Source: Cephalotus follicularis
Lineage: Eukaryota > Streptophyta > Magnoliopsida > Oxalidales > Cephalotaceae
NCBI GenBank assembly: GCA_001972305.1
Contig: BDDD01000048.1
Coordinates: forward strand, 127,437-191,436
DNA length: 64,000 nucleotides
Direction of reading: 5' to 3'
The position numbers and the translations under genes are program-made. Positions 22,865 to 34,019 of the stretch are shown here, piece after piece (position 1 is the first letter of the stretch; every line of letters starts with the position of its first letter). The notes under the pieces are model-generated. The model made no database searches, had not been told where the DNA came from, and saw nothing but the letters and a program-made list of their open reading frames with translations.

Positions 22865-24194
22865 TGTCTGTCACGCCCCCGTTTCGGTAAGACAACATGA
22901 AAGTGGTAAAGGCAATTAACACATAAATACAGCTTATGCAAACCATAAAATTTAAACTTTTATGCAAGATGTCAGTTGTGGAAGCATAAGATTCATAAGA
23001 TGAAAACTCGTAACGTGCATCCCATACTGCACGCTACACAATACAAGCACGTCATTGTTAAAAGCCCACAAAACAGAGCGTGATCACAGTACAATATTAA
23101 ATCCCATTATTAACATAACCATAAGTACATTACATCAGAAATCCTTTAACAAAACAGTTTATTACAACTTAGAAAGTAGAACCAAGAACAATAACAACAT
23201 AACGACTTGTTCTTCGTCCATGCTAGTCCAATCGGTCCACTGCATCAATCTGTAAAGTAAGGGGGTTAGCCTTTGTCCTCACTCGGCTAAGTCATAAAAG
23301 TAGCTCGGGATCAACATTAAATGCATGTCATGTAATGTGTGCATAAAGGATGCATTGTAGGAAATACCAGTTTATATATATATGAGAAATACATATATTT
23401 TAACAGTACAGTAAAATAACAGTGGGTACATATATAAGAAAATATATGTATGCAGGAATAGTAGAGTAGTGATCCGGCCAGGATCACATCCACAATCACA
23501 GTAATGTCCGAAAGGACCAACAGGCAGTACAGTATGTCCATAAAGGACCACAACAGTCAGGCAGTATGTGTAACGCCGCCAACTCCTGGCCCCATGCTAC
23601 ACTCCCAATTCGGTCCCTGCTCCTGGATACCAAGCAAGGCAATAGTACAGTATAGTGAGTCACCCACCCAAACTCCTGGCCCCTAGGTCAACCCTAGTCC
23701 CTAGGTCAACCCTACCACTAGCCAACGCTGGCAGCCTCCGCCATGCAACCAGTGGCTCAAACACAACCACATGGAAATTCACAGAGCAAGCAGTGAATCA
23801 AATAGTGAATAGTGCAGTAAACAGTACAATGGTGATCGTTTAGATCGACAGCAGACAACTCATTTTCAAATATTTCTAAGAGTAATAAATATTTGAAATA
23901 CGCATTTTAGTAGTAGAAATACCTTTGAACAATTCAGTGGTATAAATCGTTTACAGTTCGTTCGAAAATACGTTATTAACCAGTACATATTTTCATACTC
24001 AAAATAGCACATTCCTAGTTCACATATGCAATTCTAAACATCACAACTTTAGAAATCATAAACGATTTACAAAGAGTAACCAAACAGGCAGTAAACAGTG
24101 TATATGCAATGCATACAAATGCTCTAATGCATCCTAAGCAGAATCGGAATCGTCGGGTATCAAAACTGCAAAATTGTCCAAACAGGAATCTAAA

Positions 24195-24386
24195 GCGTCG
24201 GCGTTTATTCGTCAGGCATCGACGGTTTGTCCCTTAAGCGTCGACGTTCAGTTTCACAGCGTCAGCGCTTTTAGTGCCTGGGCGTCGATATCTCCTCCCT
24301 TAGACATCGACGTTTTAACACACTTCGACATATAAAACGCAGTTCACAGTGTTAAGCGTCGACGATCATTACTTAGGCGTCGACGG
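24195..24386. repeat. TCGA palindrome array 4 (G type, Tekay 5' LTR)
   Basis: Sites start at 24195, 24216, 24238, 24259, 24282, 24304, 24322 (weak), 24356 and 24377. Spacings are 21, 22, 21, 23, 22, 18, 34, 21. The consensus is GCGTCGACGC with frequent GCATCGACG changes. Confidence 0.88.
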
Positions 24387-25163
24387 TTTCAAGCAGGGGT
24401 CATCTTCTACCTCACAACATGACTAAACAGTGACATTTCCATGCATATAACATGCATTCCAACAGGTATAAAGCCCAGAAAAAGGCCACGCAATATCATA
24501 TAACACATCCAGTACAAGGTAGCATCATTTCAGTGACTAAAAATGGATCATCAAGCTATGAAATTCATGCATAAACATCACTGAACAAACACTAAGTATT
24601 GAACATGAAATACAATTATGGCTTCCCCTACCTCTGGCCTCAAGTTAGAAGCCGAAAGTCCACCTCTTTTAGTGCCCCACAGGTCACTTTGAGTCCCCAG
24701 GTACGGCTTGAAAGCTCCCTGGTTCGTCCCAGCAGTTGGTGTGCAAGCTCAAAGCTTCCTTTGCTCAACAATGGTGGTTGATCTCCCTCTCTCAAGTTCT
24801 CCTGCTCTCTTTTGTCACTCACAGTGTCATTGACCCTCTAGCTCTCTGTAACAGATGGGAGGGGTGAGAGGAGTAGAATTTTTATGCAGAAAACGTTTTG
24901 TTCTCTCTGCCAAAACCCACTAGTTTAGCCCCTCTCCTTCATGCAAGCCAGGTGCAACAGGTGTCCTTTTCTTCCCTTTCACAGGCCATGCACTCAGGGA
25001 TTCTCCCTTTGACCCATACCCTGTTGTTGCAGGTAGGTCTGGCAACAAAAGCATGCATTTGCCACGTTCTTAAGCACCTGCTAAGATGCTTGATAAGTGT
25101 CACGAAATCACCTCCCTGCGACACGTCCATCTGTTGTTATGTATATGCAGAACACGCCTCAAA

Positions 25164-25263
25164 GCGTTGACGTTCACATGCAGGCGTTGGTGCTTATGTT
25201 TTTGAATTTAAACGCGTGTTTCAACGGCTTAAGCGTCGACGCTCCAACTCCAGGCGTCAGCGC
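25164..25263. repeat. TCGA palindrome array 5 (G type, Tekay 5' LTR)
   Basis: Sites start at 25164, 25184, 25233 and 25254 with spacings 20, 49, 21, the same as array 1 in the partner LTR. A possible eroded site, ACGCGTGTTT at 25211, would split the 49-bp gap into 27 and 22. Confidence 0.85.
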
Positions 25264-25458
25264 TTTAACCCCAAAATTGTGCCATTTTCGATTTAATCTT
25301 GCTCTCTTAAAATTTCTTTAGCATTCTTCCCCAAATTGACATTACAAGGGTTAGGAAAACACCATCAAAGTCAGAAATCCATCTTTTATTAATTCCACAA
25401 TAAAAAGTACACTTATTTTGTGAAATTACAACACATATAAAAAATCTCGGGCGTTATA

Positions 25459-27465
25459 GACTACCAACTCCTCGGGTAAAACCCCTTGCTCAAAACATCT
25501 ACTCCTGCCATCCTCTGCTAAGCTATCCTCTTCGATGCTATCCGAGGACTCCTTAGCTCCTCGGATGAACCCTAAAACATAAAGCTCACAACATAAAAAC
25601 ATTCATCAAAACATAAAGTAAAACTACTTCACTGGCTAGAAACATCAAATACTTTCTTAAAAGTGTTATTACATAACAAGTTTGTCCTCTGACTAAAACA
25701 TCCTCTGTCCTACAAAAGAATAACAAAAGCTTACTTTCTATACAAAAGATATACTCTCGGCAACTCTACGACAAAAAGAAGGTAGAGGAACCCAAAAGAA
25801 TGCCCAATGCTATGCAATGCTAGACGTCTGGTCCACATCATCCGAGATGCCGAGGTCAAAAAGCTACCTTCCTAAGCTTGCTACTATTGGTTTGGAGGAT
25901 CTTCTCCTCCTGCTGCTAGGTCCTCTGCAAAAGAATTTGTGAGGGGATTAGTCCAAATAACTAAGTGACTGAGATCAAAACATCCTCTGGTACATTCCTT
26001 AAAATGAATGTGCTGAAAGAAAGCATGCCATGAACATGATTAAGGATCCCAACTGATGAAAAACAAACTATACAAACATAAATGTCATGGCTCACATATG
26101 AAGAAACGCTCAAAGGACATGAAAGAAAAGCTTACTCTTTCCTCTGCTTAACTAATGCACTAAGATACTTACAAAAGCTGAAGAAAACTTGAGATAAAAC
26201 AAAGACTTGCAGAAGTGCTCTGGAAGAGGATCCAACTTGGCCTGGAGTGTTGAGAAGGATGAACTAACTTGGAACTTACTTTTCTTTTCTATGCTTTGCT
26301 TTGCTGTTTACATAATATAGTTGCCAACTTATTATGGCGTTGAGCTAAGCTGATCTAGGCCGAAGCCTGCTTGGCAATATCTGCCGAGAACCCATGGTTC
26401 TCCTCTGAGCTTACTATTTCTTTTCTTTACTTACTTATCTATGCTGAAGGCATGACTGCCGAGGACAAGGTCCTCCTCTAGAAGACTTACCGAAAGGCTC
26501 TAATCTCTACTCTGGAAACTTAGCTCTGCTGTACTCAAACCCTAAACACCATCATAGATAATAGTGTAAAAGAGATCCAGGTAGGACCTGGGGACAGTCT
26601 CGCTCGGCTTCCCATCATACACAATAGTAGACCGAGGAGGTTGGAGCTATGTACATAGTGCTTGGCTGCACTCAAACCCTAAACACCATCATAGACAATA
26701 GTGTAAAGAAGATCCAGGTAGGACCTGGGGGCAAACTCACTCGACTTCCCATCATAGAAAATAGTAGACCGAGGAGTGGGGTTGAGCACGTACGCGTTAC
26801 CTTATCTGGAAAGTGACTAAATCACTTAGTAGAAACTTGAGCTCTAGGGCTCAGAAACTCCCTCTCTCTCTCTTCTGTCAAGGAAAACATACAAGGACGC
26901 AAGGGAAACCAATTCCCGTTAGAAAGCTCTCACCGTACTGGAACTGAAAAATGAAGGAGTTATCAAGAACATCATTAAACAACTACAAACATAGAAAGGA
27001 TGTCCCACTCACAGTTCTTAGTTGCGTTCTTACTAGCGTCCTCTGACGAGAACTACTTCTCTTTCTCCTCCTCTGCTACTGCGCCTGGCTGCTCCTCTGC
27101 TAAGCTTGGAAAGCTTCAAACTGCTGTTCTCCTCCCGCTCATCAAAGATAAGGAAGAAGAATAAGAAGAACTAGAGCTCTCTCTCACTCTAACCTGCCAA
27201 AGCTAAGGGAAAAGCCAACACCAAGAATATCTCTTGCTAAATCCAACTTAAGCCATCATTTTACCTTGGGACTTGGAAACTTCCTCAACAAGCTTTGCTC
27301 TTAAGTCCTCCAACTATTACTAATCACACTTCTCACTTGGGCTTATAACAACATTTCCACTTAACTTCCTCCTAAACTCAATTAAGTCCAAAGCCCATAA
27401 AAACAAAAATTATACACCATAGAAAAAGTTTTTCTTAGACTCCAAAACAGCTACGGGGCATTACA
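25459..27465 (-). mobile_element. X-family LTR, right copy
   Basis: Starts at GACTACCAACTCC (counterpart of 1623), directly after the Tekay-like LTR, and ends at GGGGCATTACA. 25459-26848 matches the left copy. 26849-27465 is unique to this copy and includes a CT-rich stretch near 26860-26880. The right flank TTAAT is the second half of the block's target duplication. About 550 bp are missing at the left. No frames of interest and no TCGA array. Confidence 0.82.
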
Positions 27466-27590
27466 TTAATTGTTATATTATTATGCTTGGATCAGATTAC
27501 TTGGGTATGTTTTATTTCATTTGCAGTTACAAAGGACAAATGAGCAAATTGCATCAAAATTGACTTAAACTGCTCAAATTATAGTTGAAA

Positions 27591-27663
27591 GCGTCGACGG
27601 GTTAACACAAAGCGTCGACGCTTATCTTCAAAGCGCTGACAGCATAATTTAAACCATCGATGC
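27591..27663. repeat. TCGA palindrome array 6 (G type, Athila-like LTR)
   Basis: Four sites start at 27591, 27612, 27633 and 27654, each exactly 21 bp apart: GCGTCGACGG, GCGTCGACGC, GCGCTGACAG, CCATCGATGC. Confidence 0.92.
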
Positions 27664-28285
27664 TTTATGATTACATGCTCGGCACCAGACGACCTTCATT
27701 TCTCTGCTCCACTTATCGCTTTCTCATGCCTTCTCTGATTTTGTGAAATTTTTGGATTGCTCGGCACTTTCGGGTCTGACAAACAACTCAAGTATGCCTC
27801 ATACTTGTGTTCTATTCTTTTCTCTACCATCGTTACCATGCTTAGCATCTCGGCATTTCTGCAAAGTGGTGCTCGGATATGCATGGTCTGATTGGCTAAG
27901 TTGTAATTCATGCACTGCTCGGATTCTCTTGATGGTCTGACATCGGTATGCTTTGCTCATCTCGTCATCTTGGCTCTTTTCATGTCTGGTCTGGAAGATT
28001 GATGTTGTTATGCTCCTCAAAGATTTCTCGGCATCTCTGCTCAACAATACATTCTTCATGGTCTAATCAATACTTCATCTATGTGGTGCTCAGAAATCCC
28101 AGGTCTACTCGGTATCTCAGCTATTTCAAGTATGGTCAGATCATTTGTCAAGTTGGTTTGGTTAGCATGGTCGGATGCTCTGCTATTGCTTCTCTACTCA
28201 ATGCTTGATGGTGCTGTGCATTAAGGAAGATGGTTTCAAGCGCTGCTTGGCAAGTTGTATTTCAAAGTCTGATTTTACATGTTAA

Positions 28286-28391
28286 GCGTTGACGCTTTAC
28301 TTGAGATTGTCGACGCTTAACGCCTAAAGCGCGGATCAAGTTTTCCTTCATATTTCAAAGCATCGACGCCAAAGCATTAAACCGACGACGC
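28286..28391. repeat. TCGA palindrome array 7 (G type, Athila-like LTR)
   Basis: Sites start at 28286, 28307, 28329 (weak), 28360 and 28382, with spacings 21, 22, 31, 22. Variants include GCGTTGACGC, TTGTCGACGC and GCATCGACGC. Confidence 0.8.
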
Positions 28392-28789
28392 TTATGGCAG
28401 GAACACAAAATAGAAAGTTTTGATTTTTTCACAGATAGTAATTATGGTTGTTTTATTTCCGTTTTTGTCAGCTTTTTAAGTATAAATACAATATAGGCCG
28501 GCTATAACAGACAGTAGATAGTGTCTAGCCACCCTCTTGCTCTCTTCTCTTCTTCATTAATTTTTGAAGCTTTTTACAATGTTTAGTAGCTAAACCTTTA
28601 AGGTTTTTAGGGAAGGAACAAGCCACTAGATTGTATTGCTTCAATTCAATAAATAAAATCCTTGAAGTTTCGATTTGTTCTTCAATTTTCTGCCTTCACA
28701 CACACTTTGTCTGTCTAATTAAAATCCATAAACATCTTGTCAGTGAATAAGAACGTTGGTGAAGAAATGGTTTTTAACACAATCAATGG

Positions 28790-28995
28790 AGTCTACTCAT
28801 ACGGTTTGTCACGCCGAACACACTCCGTATAGACCTAGCATGTCTACTCATACAATTTGCCGCTGCTACCGTACTCTGTATAGACCTAGCATGTCTACTC
28901 ATACGATTTGCCGCTGCTACCGTACTCTGTATAGACCTAGCATGACTACTCATACTATTTGTCATCACCGTCGTACTCCATATCGACCTAGCTGT
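28790..28995 (+). repeat. 51-bp tandem repeat, four units, reading frame kept
   Basis: The unit CTACTCATACGATTTGCCGC... ends CCTAGCATG and repeats four times at 51-bp steps. Because 51 is 17 codons, the frame at 28756-29031 shows a 17-residue repeat (STHTICRCYRTLYRPSM) without stops. The inverted LTR copy at 44110-44300 has about three more divergent units. I regard this as LTR subrepeats; a product is possible but unsupported. Confidence 0.85.
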
Positions 28996-29211
28996 TGTTG
29001 GTTACCAAGGTTTGATCGTTCAAGTAAGTGAATTGTTCAATATATCTATGGTGAGTTTCTATACCCTAAAACCGACTTTTTCTTGCATATGGTGAGTTTC
29101 TATACCCTAAAATCGACTTTTTCTTGCATATTTCCTTCAGCTTAATTTTTGTTTTGCTTGTTTAATAAACTGCGTACCTATTTCCTGTTCGTATTGCTCC
29201 AGCCCACATAA

Positions 29212-29338
29212 CCGTCGACGCTTCTCTCGATAGCGTCGACTCTTTTCGTGCTATTTTGTAAGTTTACGTCGACGCCTTCAGTCGATGTTTTCATTGTTTG
29301 CAGTCATACCGTTGATGCCTTGACAAAGCATCGACGCT
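29212..29338. repeat. TCGA palindrome array 8 (G type, Athila-like LTR)
   Basis: Sites start at 29212, 29233, 29266, 29279 (CAGTCGATGT, part CAG type), 29309 and 29329. Spacings are 21, 33, 13, 30, 20, so this array is the least regular. Confidence 0.75.
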
Positions 29339-29543
29339 TCCTTGCCTGTTTTCAGTAATTTAATTTCTTTTTCATATTTAGGAATAGTTTTAAATAATAA
29401 ACCCTCTATTTTGCATACTATGCTTAGGCTAAATAGATTAAAATTAATTTAACTTGATTTCCTTGTGTTCGACCCGTTACTGCACAACCGTGCTCTTGCG
29501 GTATAAATTTAAAACATTCAAAACACGTGAACAGTATCTCACA

Positions 29544-30421
29544 CTAAAATTGAATAGAAATGGTCATATGGGGGACCTCTGATTTTACAGTGCCATCCCC
29601 AATATGTCCACACCATTCAATGATGATTGTGAAAGGCCAATGACAGGGCAGCCATATGCCCCACCGTTTATGGACTTATTATTTGCAAGTTGGGGGGATT
29701 TGGTCTCATCAATTTTATTAAATTACCATAGCCGTTTTAAGATTACTTTTAATCTTCCAATCCATTTGGACAGCTTAGCATGCTTGGACGTGTTTGGATT
29801 GTCTCTAAAAAGAAAAACCATCCATCTCATGCACCCTAAAAATGGTCTGACTTGGGACATAAGCTATTAGTGATCACGTGAGCCAACGTGATCACTTGTT
29901 CTCCTAGGTGTACTAATTTAATATTACTCTATTACAATTGCTACCATGCATACATGGTCTTGTATTCTTATTGATCTCCTCTTCAATCTCTATCGATATC
30001 CTTTCTTCAACTTACAACCACATGTGCACAATTAAAGAAAAAGAAATACAATTGAGAGAGAAGAGAATTCTACTCTAAAAAAATAAGAACAAGAAAAATA
30101 CGACGCATGCAGGCAGCCTTATTACAAACCGATTGAATTCCATAAATGTAATAAAGCAATTAAATCATCCGCACAAAGAAAACATAAAGCTAGGCCGAGT
30201 CGTAAGTCTACCATCATGCATAAGAAATTCAAAAATATAAGCCATATATAATTGAATTAACACGTAACAATTTGGCGTTCAAAGGTTCGTCAATTTCATT
30301 AGTGTGACCAACAAAGATGCAACTCCCACTAAATATAGGGATAAAAAAATTGAGCAAGACACATATGCAATCTCCAAGCCACAAAACATCAAATTGAAGT
30401 TTGATTGTAGTCAATTAGGTC
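29544..30421 (-). other. Noncoding interior next to the primer site
   Basis: About 0.9 kb between the Athila-like LTR end and the next element's primer site. It should be the leader or internal start of the minus-strand element whose LTR is 30436-32945. I see no gag-like or other recognisable protein. The frame 29604-29870 has no feature I can name. Confidence 0.45.
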
Positions 30422-30433
30422 TCTCCGATACCA
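30422..30433 (-). other. Primer binding site, tRNA-Met type (degenerate)
   Basis: Minus-strand TGGTATCGGAGA, two bases after the LTR end CCCAACA. One or two changes from the tRNA-Met site TGGTATCAGAGC. Confidence 0.7.
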
Positions 30434-30435
30434 CT

Positions 30436-32945
30436 TGTTGGGAACGGCTCAAACGCAGTGGAAGGAAAATAACCAATTCGAACTTTAGGGTTTAGGGTCG
30501 ATTAATTTTAAATTTCATCCAATTGATTAATCCCCAAGTAATGGGATGCCCTAATCTAAGTCCAAATTGTCCCAATAGAGGTCCAACGAACCCTAATTGA
30601 TATTCAATCAAACCGAAAACCAAAACCAAGCATGGGGGAAGATCGCGTTCAACATAGGATTGCCATAAACCCTAAGAAAGGGGGCTGGAAAAAATGGCTC
30701 ATAAGGACAACACACAAACCCTAGCCAATAGCCCAAGAAACCTGAACCTTAGCTTCCCTAACCCTAAGGGTATGCTAGGGTTCCCACCAAAGAGACATGC
30801 GGGTTTGGCTAGGGTTTACCAACCCTAGCTACAACCCACTGCGATGTGCCACAAAGCAAGAAGAAAGAGATAGTTACGAAAGGTGATGCCTCATTCCTTC
30901 AAGTCTAGCTCCCTCTATACTTTAATCCCAAGAACACCAAGGATATCCAAGCTCCTCCTTAAGGCACAGATAAGGAAGATGATTTGTTAGAGGCCAAGTG
31001 TTTAACCTATGCTAAAACACTCTAGGTAAAGATAAGAAGCAGTGTACAAATAATCTCCACCAATCATGAGCTTTGAGTAGTGAAAGGAAGGTTGAAAATG
31101 GCGTTTCTTCAAACCAGACATTTTTGGCGTCGACGCCTAGCGTAAGATGAGACGCAATGAAGAGAAAGAACACGTCGGCTGGGGAGAGAGAGAGAGAATG
31201 TGCGTTGTGAAAAAATGTTTTGTCCAATGTGACCTCTTGTCCTTTTTGTCATTAAAGAAACCATTCTTTAATTCTTTTTGTCCTCTCTCATTGAATGCTC
31301 AAGGTCAACTCTCTAGCTTCTTGAACACACCTATCTTTTTCCCACCAACTTCTCTTAAGCTGAGTATGTGCCGTGTGTCAGCCCAGCATGGTGTCAACGC
31401 CATGTGTCTCTTCTTATCATGGAGTCAACGTAAACGATAAGATGAAACAGGCTATCTCATCCCGTCAAGACGTCAACGCATGCTCTTCATGGCATTAACG
31501 TTTCAGTCCCTGCTTCTCTTGGTGTCAACGCATGCTCTTCATAGTGTTAACACCAAGCGACTAAACTAGACATGGCGTCAAGGCATGAACTTCATGGCGT
31601 CGACGCCTAAGACATAGGATGAGACAATCTCTTCTAAGTTTCAACCCCTTCGCATGGAATATTTTATCGTGGCATTGCATGGACCTATATCCAGCAAATG
31701 AAATACTCACTAGCAAAGTAACATCTCCCTGATGTTATCCTTTCACTAAATGACATGTGTCCAAAACACATGTCAAACTTTTCAAAGCCAGGCAGGACCC
31801 GAAAGCCTTTCGATCTACGGTATGATGATAAACTCTTCGAACATCCCGATTTCTGGTACGACCATTCTAACAGTCTCCGACTATTAAAACAGCCCCAGTG
31901 TGAGCGCCAGTCATCCCCCGAATCCATGTATTACCAAGTCTATCTATCATAGTCCGAATAGCCAGTGCTTTACTCAGTCATCGGCATATGTGTCATGTTT
32001 CCCCCGTCATACTTAGCTCCGATCGCAGCCTAGGGTTTGGATGAATGTCACCCCTAGATATGCTGTGATACCTATGAATCTATGAATGCACTGAGACTAT
32101 CGACAGACCTCCCATGGAATCCTCCTATTCCCGGTCCACCAATGCCTGATGAGGACTTCCCGGTCCACCTATGCCTGATCAGGACTTTTAAGTCTACAAC
32201 GTACGTAGATAAATAGAGCCGGTAACCCTCAGCTCGGGTGTGACGATCCCCAATTTTGCACTATCTCATACATTTTAATACAGCTCCCACAAGACCCGAA
32301 GGCAGCCCTTTTGCCAGCACGTGGCTAGTGTTGAGGAAGGCAGAAATCAAAGTCAAACGGCTACTACACAATGTATGCCAACCGCTCAGGTCAAAGGAGA
32401 CAACGCAGGCCATAGACCTACTAGTCACCATGGACTATACACTACCGAGACCATAGGAATCCTATTGACATTGGGTATTGACTATCCAAATAGGTTTACT
32501 ATTGTTGGGTCTGTTCAGTGTCATGCTCTCTGCACGCACCTCACATTAGTTTTAGGGATAAACCCAAATGGGAATGAGATAACCATCCTCCACTGCTAAC
32601 CCGGGAGCAAGCATAATGTGACAAGTCTTTGCGGTTCATCAATGGCCCTAAGAAAGTGAACCTATGACTTGGAACATTTTATCACAGGGAGTAAGGACCT
32701 TATTCTCATAGCCTTCTTGGCATGAGATCCAACCCTTATGGTGTCACAGGGCGCTATATGACATACAGTTAATTATAAATAATTATTCTGTTCCTTTTGG
32801 TTGGATAGGATGAGCTATATAGCCTTGCCAATATAATAAATATGCACATAAAACATGAATGAAATTCAGAATTATATAAATCAAGAGTGTATATATGCAA
32901 ACAATGAGCCATATCGTGCTATACAGGGGCACCCATAACCTAACA
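30436..32945 (-). mobile_element. LTR of unclassified (Copia-like?) element
   Basis: Plus-strand start TGTTGGGAACGG and end CATAACCTAACA; on the minus strand TGTTAGG...CCCAACA, with short inverted ends as in LTRs. With a primer site on the inner side it is a 5' LTR. The outer flank is CAATT (32946-32950). The type of termini reminds me of Ty1/copia LTRs, but with no pol present the superfamily is open. It contains a palindrome array, a (TTTAGGG)2 telomere-like word at 30484-30497, and a short repeat of CCCGGTCCACC.ATGCCTGAT at about 32130 and 32159. Frames at 31012-31440, 31685-31952 and 32256-32599 are not recognised and probably noise. Confidence 0.65.
31127..31606. repeat. TCGA palindrome array 9 (G type, Copia-like LTR)
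   Basis: One perfect site GCGTCGACGC stands alone at 31127. The main array starts at 31391, 31422, 31470, 31492, 31522, 31544, 31575 and 31597. Spacings are 31, 48, 22, 30, 22, 31, 22. Most sites are GTGTCAACGC or GCGTCAAGGC, that is with the central CG changed to CA. The alternation of 22 and 30-31 is striking. Confidence 0.85.
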
Positions 32946-33017
32946 CAATTGTCTGCACTTAAAATTCAATCATTAACCCCCTATTACTATAGACCAACTT
33001 ATCCAGATTCATAAATT

Positions 33018-33718
33018 GAAGAAGAGAAAAATTTGTACAAGCTTCATGCCAAAGTGGAACCATGTATGAATGGAACATTGATGGTATGAATGAATACCAT
33101 ATTATTAATAAATTACAAGAAATGACTATGATTAGTAACGCCTACAAGATTAAAAATGCTTTAAATAAGGTAGTTGCTAATCTATTAATTGTTGGATTTA
33201 CTGGCCAATTAAAAGGATGGTGGGATAATGTTCTCACTGTTCAACAACAAACTGAAATTTTAGATTCGATTCAGATTGATGAAATAGGTGAACCAATTAT
33301 AGATTTAAACATCGAACCAATTAAAGATTCTGTAGCAACATTAATCTATAACATTACTAAATATTTTATAGGTGATCCCACATATTTAAAAGATAGAACA
33401 GCTGACCAACTTTCAAATTTCAGATGTAGGAAACTTCAATATTTTAGATGGTATAAGGATACATTCATGACTGAAGTATTACCTAGAGAAGATGCAAATC
33501 AACCATACTGGAGAGAACAATTCAAAACTGGCTTACCAACTTTATTCGCTAAAAAATTAAAAAAAATATAAAGAATCAAACAATGGTATAGTACCATATG
33601 AAACATTAACGTATGGAGATATTGTAAGTACTATTACCAAAACTGGATTAGAAATTTGTGATGACATAAAAATGAGTAAGCAAATTAAAGAAATTCAAAA
33701 ATTTACAAAAAATATTTA
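33018..33718 (+). pseudogene. Coat-protein-like frame of pararetrovirus type (decayed)
   Basis: The open part 33062-33571 (169 codons from the first ATG; in-frame codons reach back to 33020) has WNIDGMNEYHIINKLQEMT, then GFTGQLKGWWDNVL with a WW pair, LIYNITKYFIGDP, FRCRKLQYFRWYKDTFM and ANQPYWREQFKTGLP. These resemble the capsid/gag-like domain of plant pararetrovirus-type polyproteins, from family memory only. A shift in an A-run near 33560 moves the continuation (ETLTYGDIVSTITKTGLEIC) to another frame that ends in a stop at 33716-33718. Alternatives: gag of an unusual LTR element. Confidence 0.55.
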
Positions 33719-33737
33719 GGAGATTTTTGTATACAGT

Positions 33738-34019
33738 TTGATTACGAACCATTTAAGCCTCCATCCTCAAACACTAAAAATTTACAAATACATAAAAAAT
33801 ATAAAACAAAATATAGGAAAAATTACTATAAAGATCAATTTGAATTATAAAAAAAACCTAAGAAAACAAAACCTCGTTTTAAAACCAATAAATTTCAAAA
33901 GTCAAATGATTTCCAAAAAAACAAATAATTGTTATAACTACGGTAAACCAGGTCATATTGCTAAATATTCTAAAATTAAGAAAGAGATTAAAAAAAGTAA
34001 ATTTATCAGAAGAACATAA
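33738..34019 (+). pseudogene. Degenerate zinc-knuckle segment of the coat-like protein
   Basis: The frame contains CYNYGKPGHIAKYS near 33930-33971. A CCHC knuckle needs C-x2-C-x4-H-x4-C; here the second Cys is Tyr (TAC) and the last is Ser (TCT), each one base from a Cys codon. The preceding basic Lys-rich sequence is split over two frames by another shift around 33850-33900. Nucleic-acid binding is thus lost. Confidence 0.6.

Larger units (their letters stand above)
15436..25458 (-). mobile_element. Tekay-like chromovirus (Ty3/gypsy) with nested solo LTR
   Basis: 5' LTR at 22869-25458, tRNA-Met-type primer site, gag, protease, RT-RNaseH, integrase with chromodomain, purine tract and a 3' LTR truncated to its first 317 bp (15436-15752). 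The polyprotein is split by a solo LTR at 16983-19495. Order and motifs are those of the Tekay (Del) chromovirus clade. Several stops, frameshifts and a deletion in integrase show that it is inactive. The right terminus has decayed from CA to TA (25457-25458). Confidence 0.9.
22869..25458 (-). mobile_element. 5' LTR of the Tekay-like element
   Basis: Runs from TGTCACGCCCCCGTTTC (plus strand) to GGGCGTTATA (decayed CA). It is 2.59 kb, homologous over most of its length to 16983-19495, 51607-54298 (inverted) and 56122-58821. A probable TATA-like word GCATAAAAATTC (minus strand, near 24885) lies between its two palindrome arrays. Frames at 23055-23843 and 24599-25321 are LTR sequence. Confidence 0.9.
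1073..27465 (-). mobile_element. 26.4-kb nested insertion block (element X), TSD TTAAT
   Basis: The block starts with TGACAGGACCC and ends with GGGGCATTACA (minus strand TGTAATGCCCC...CCTGTCA), the expected LTR termini. Both sides carry TTAAT (1068-1072 and 27466-27470), and the flanks join into one Athila-like LTR. The two ends are LTR pieces of one family sharing the segment 1623-2885/12552-12676 with 25459-26848. X's own internal region is gone; the space is filled by other elements. I infer insertion of X, then internal loss by recombination plus later insertions. Confidence 0.8.
27466..29543 (+). mobile_element. Athila-like 3' LTR, main part after the split
   Basis: It continues the LTR begun at 1035. 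After the TTAAT duplication the sequence matches the inverted copy 43681-45255 + 48056-48467 through the R-like region (AATAAAATCCTTGAAG near 28652), the 51-bp tandem repeats, and the LTR end CCGTGCTCTTGCGGTATAAATTTAAA...TCACA. It carries three palindrome arrays. The frames at 27696-28208 and 28756-29031 are part of the LTR. Confidence 0.85.

Noticed and set aside
29604-29870. 88-codon frame as a possible host gene
   Set aside because: No domain, no gene structure and repeat surroundings.
30484-30497. Interstitial telomere
   Set aside because: Only two TTTAGGG units, inside an LTR; too short to indicate a telomere.
31755-31952. 65-codon frame in Copia-like LTR
   Set aside because: No known protein features; LTR interior.
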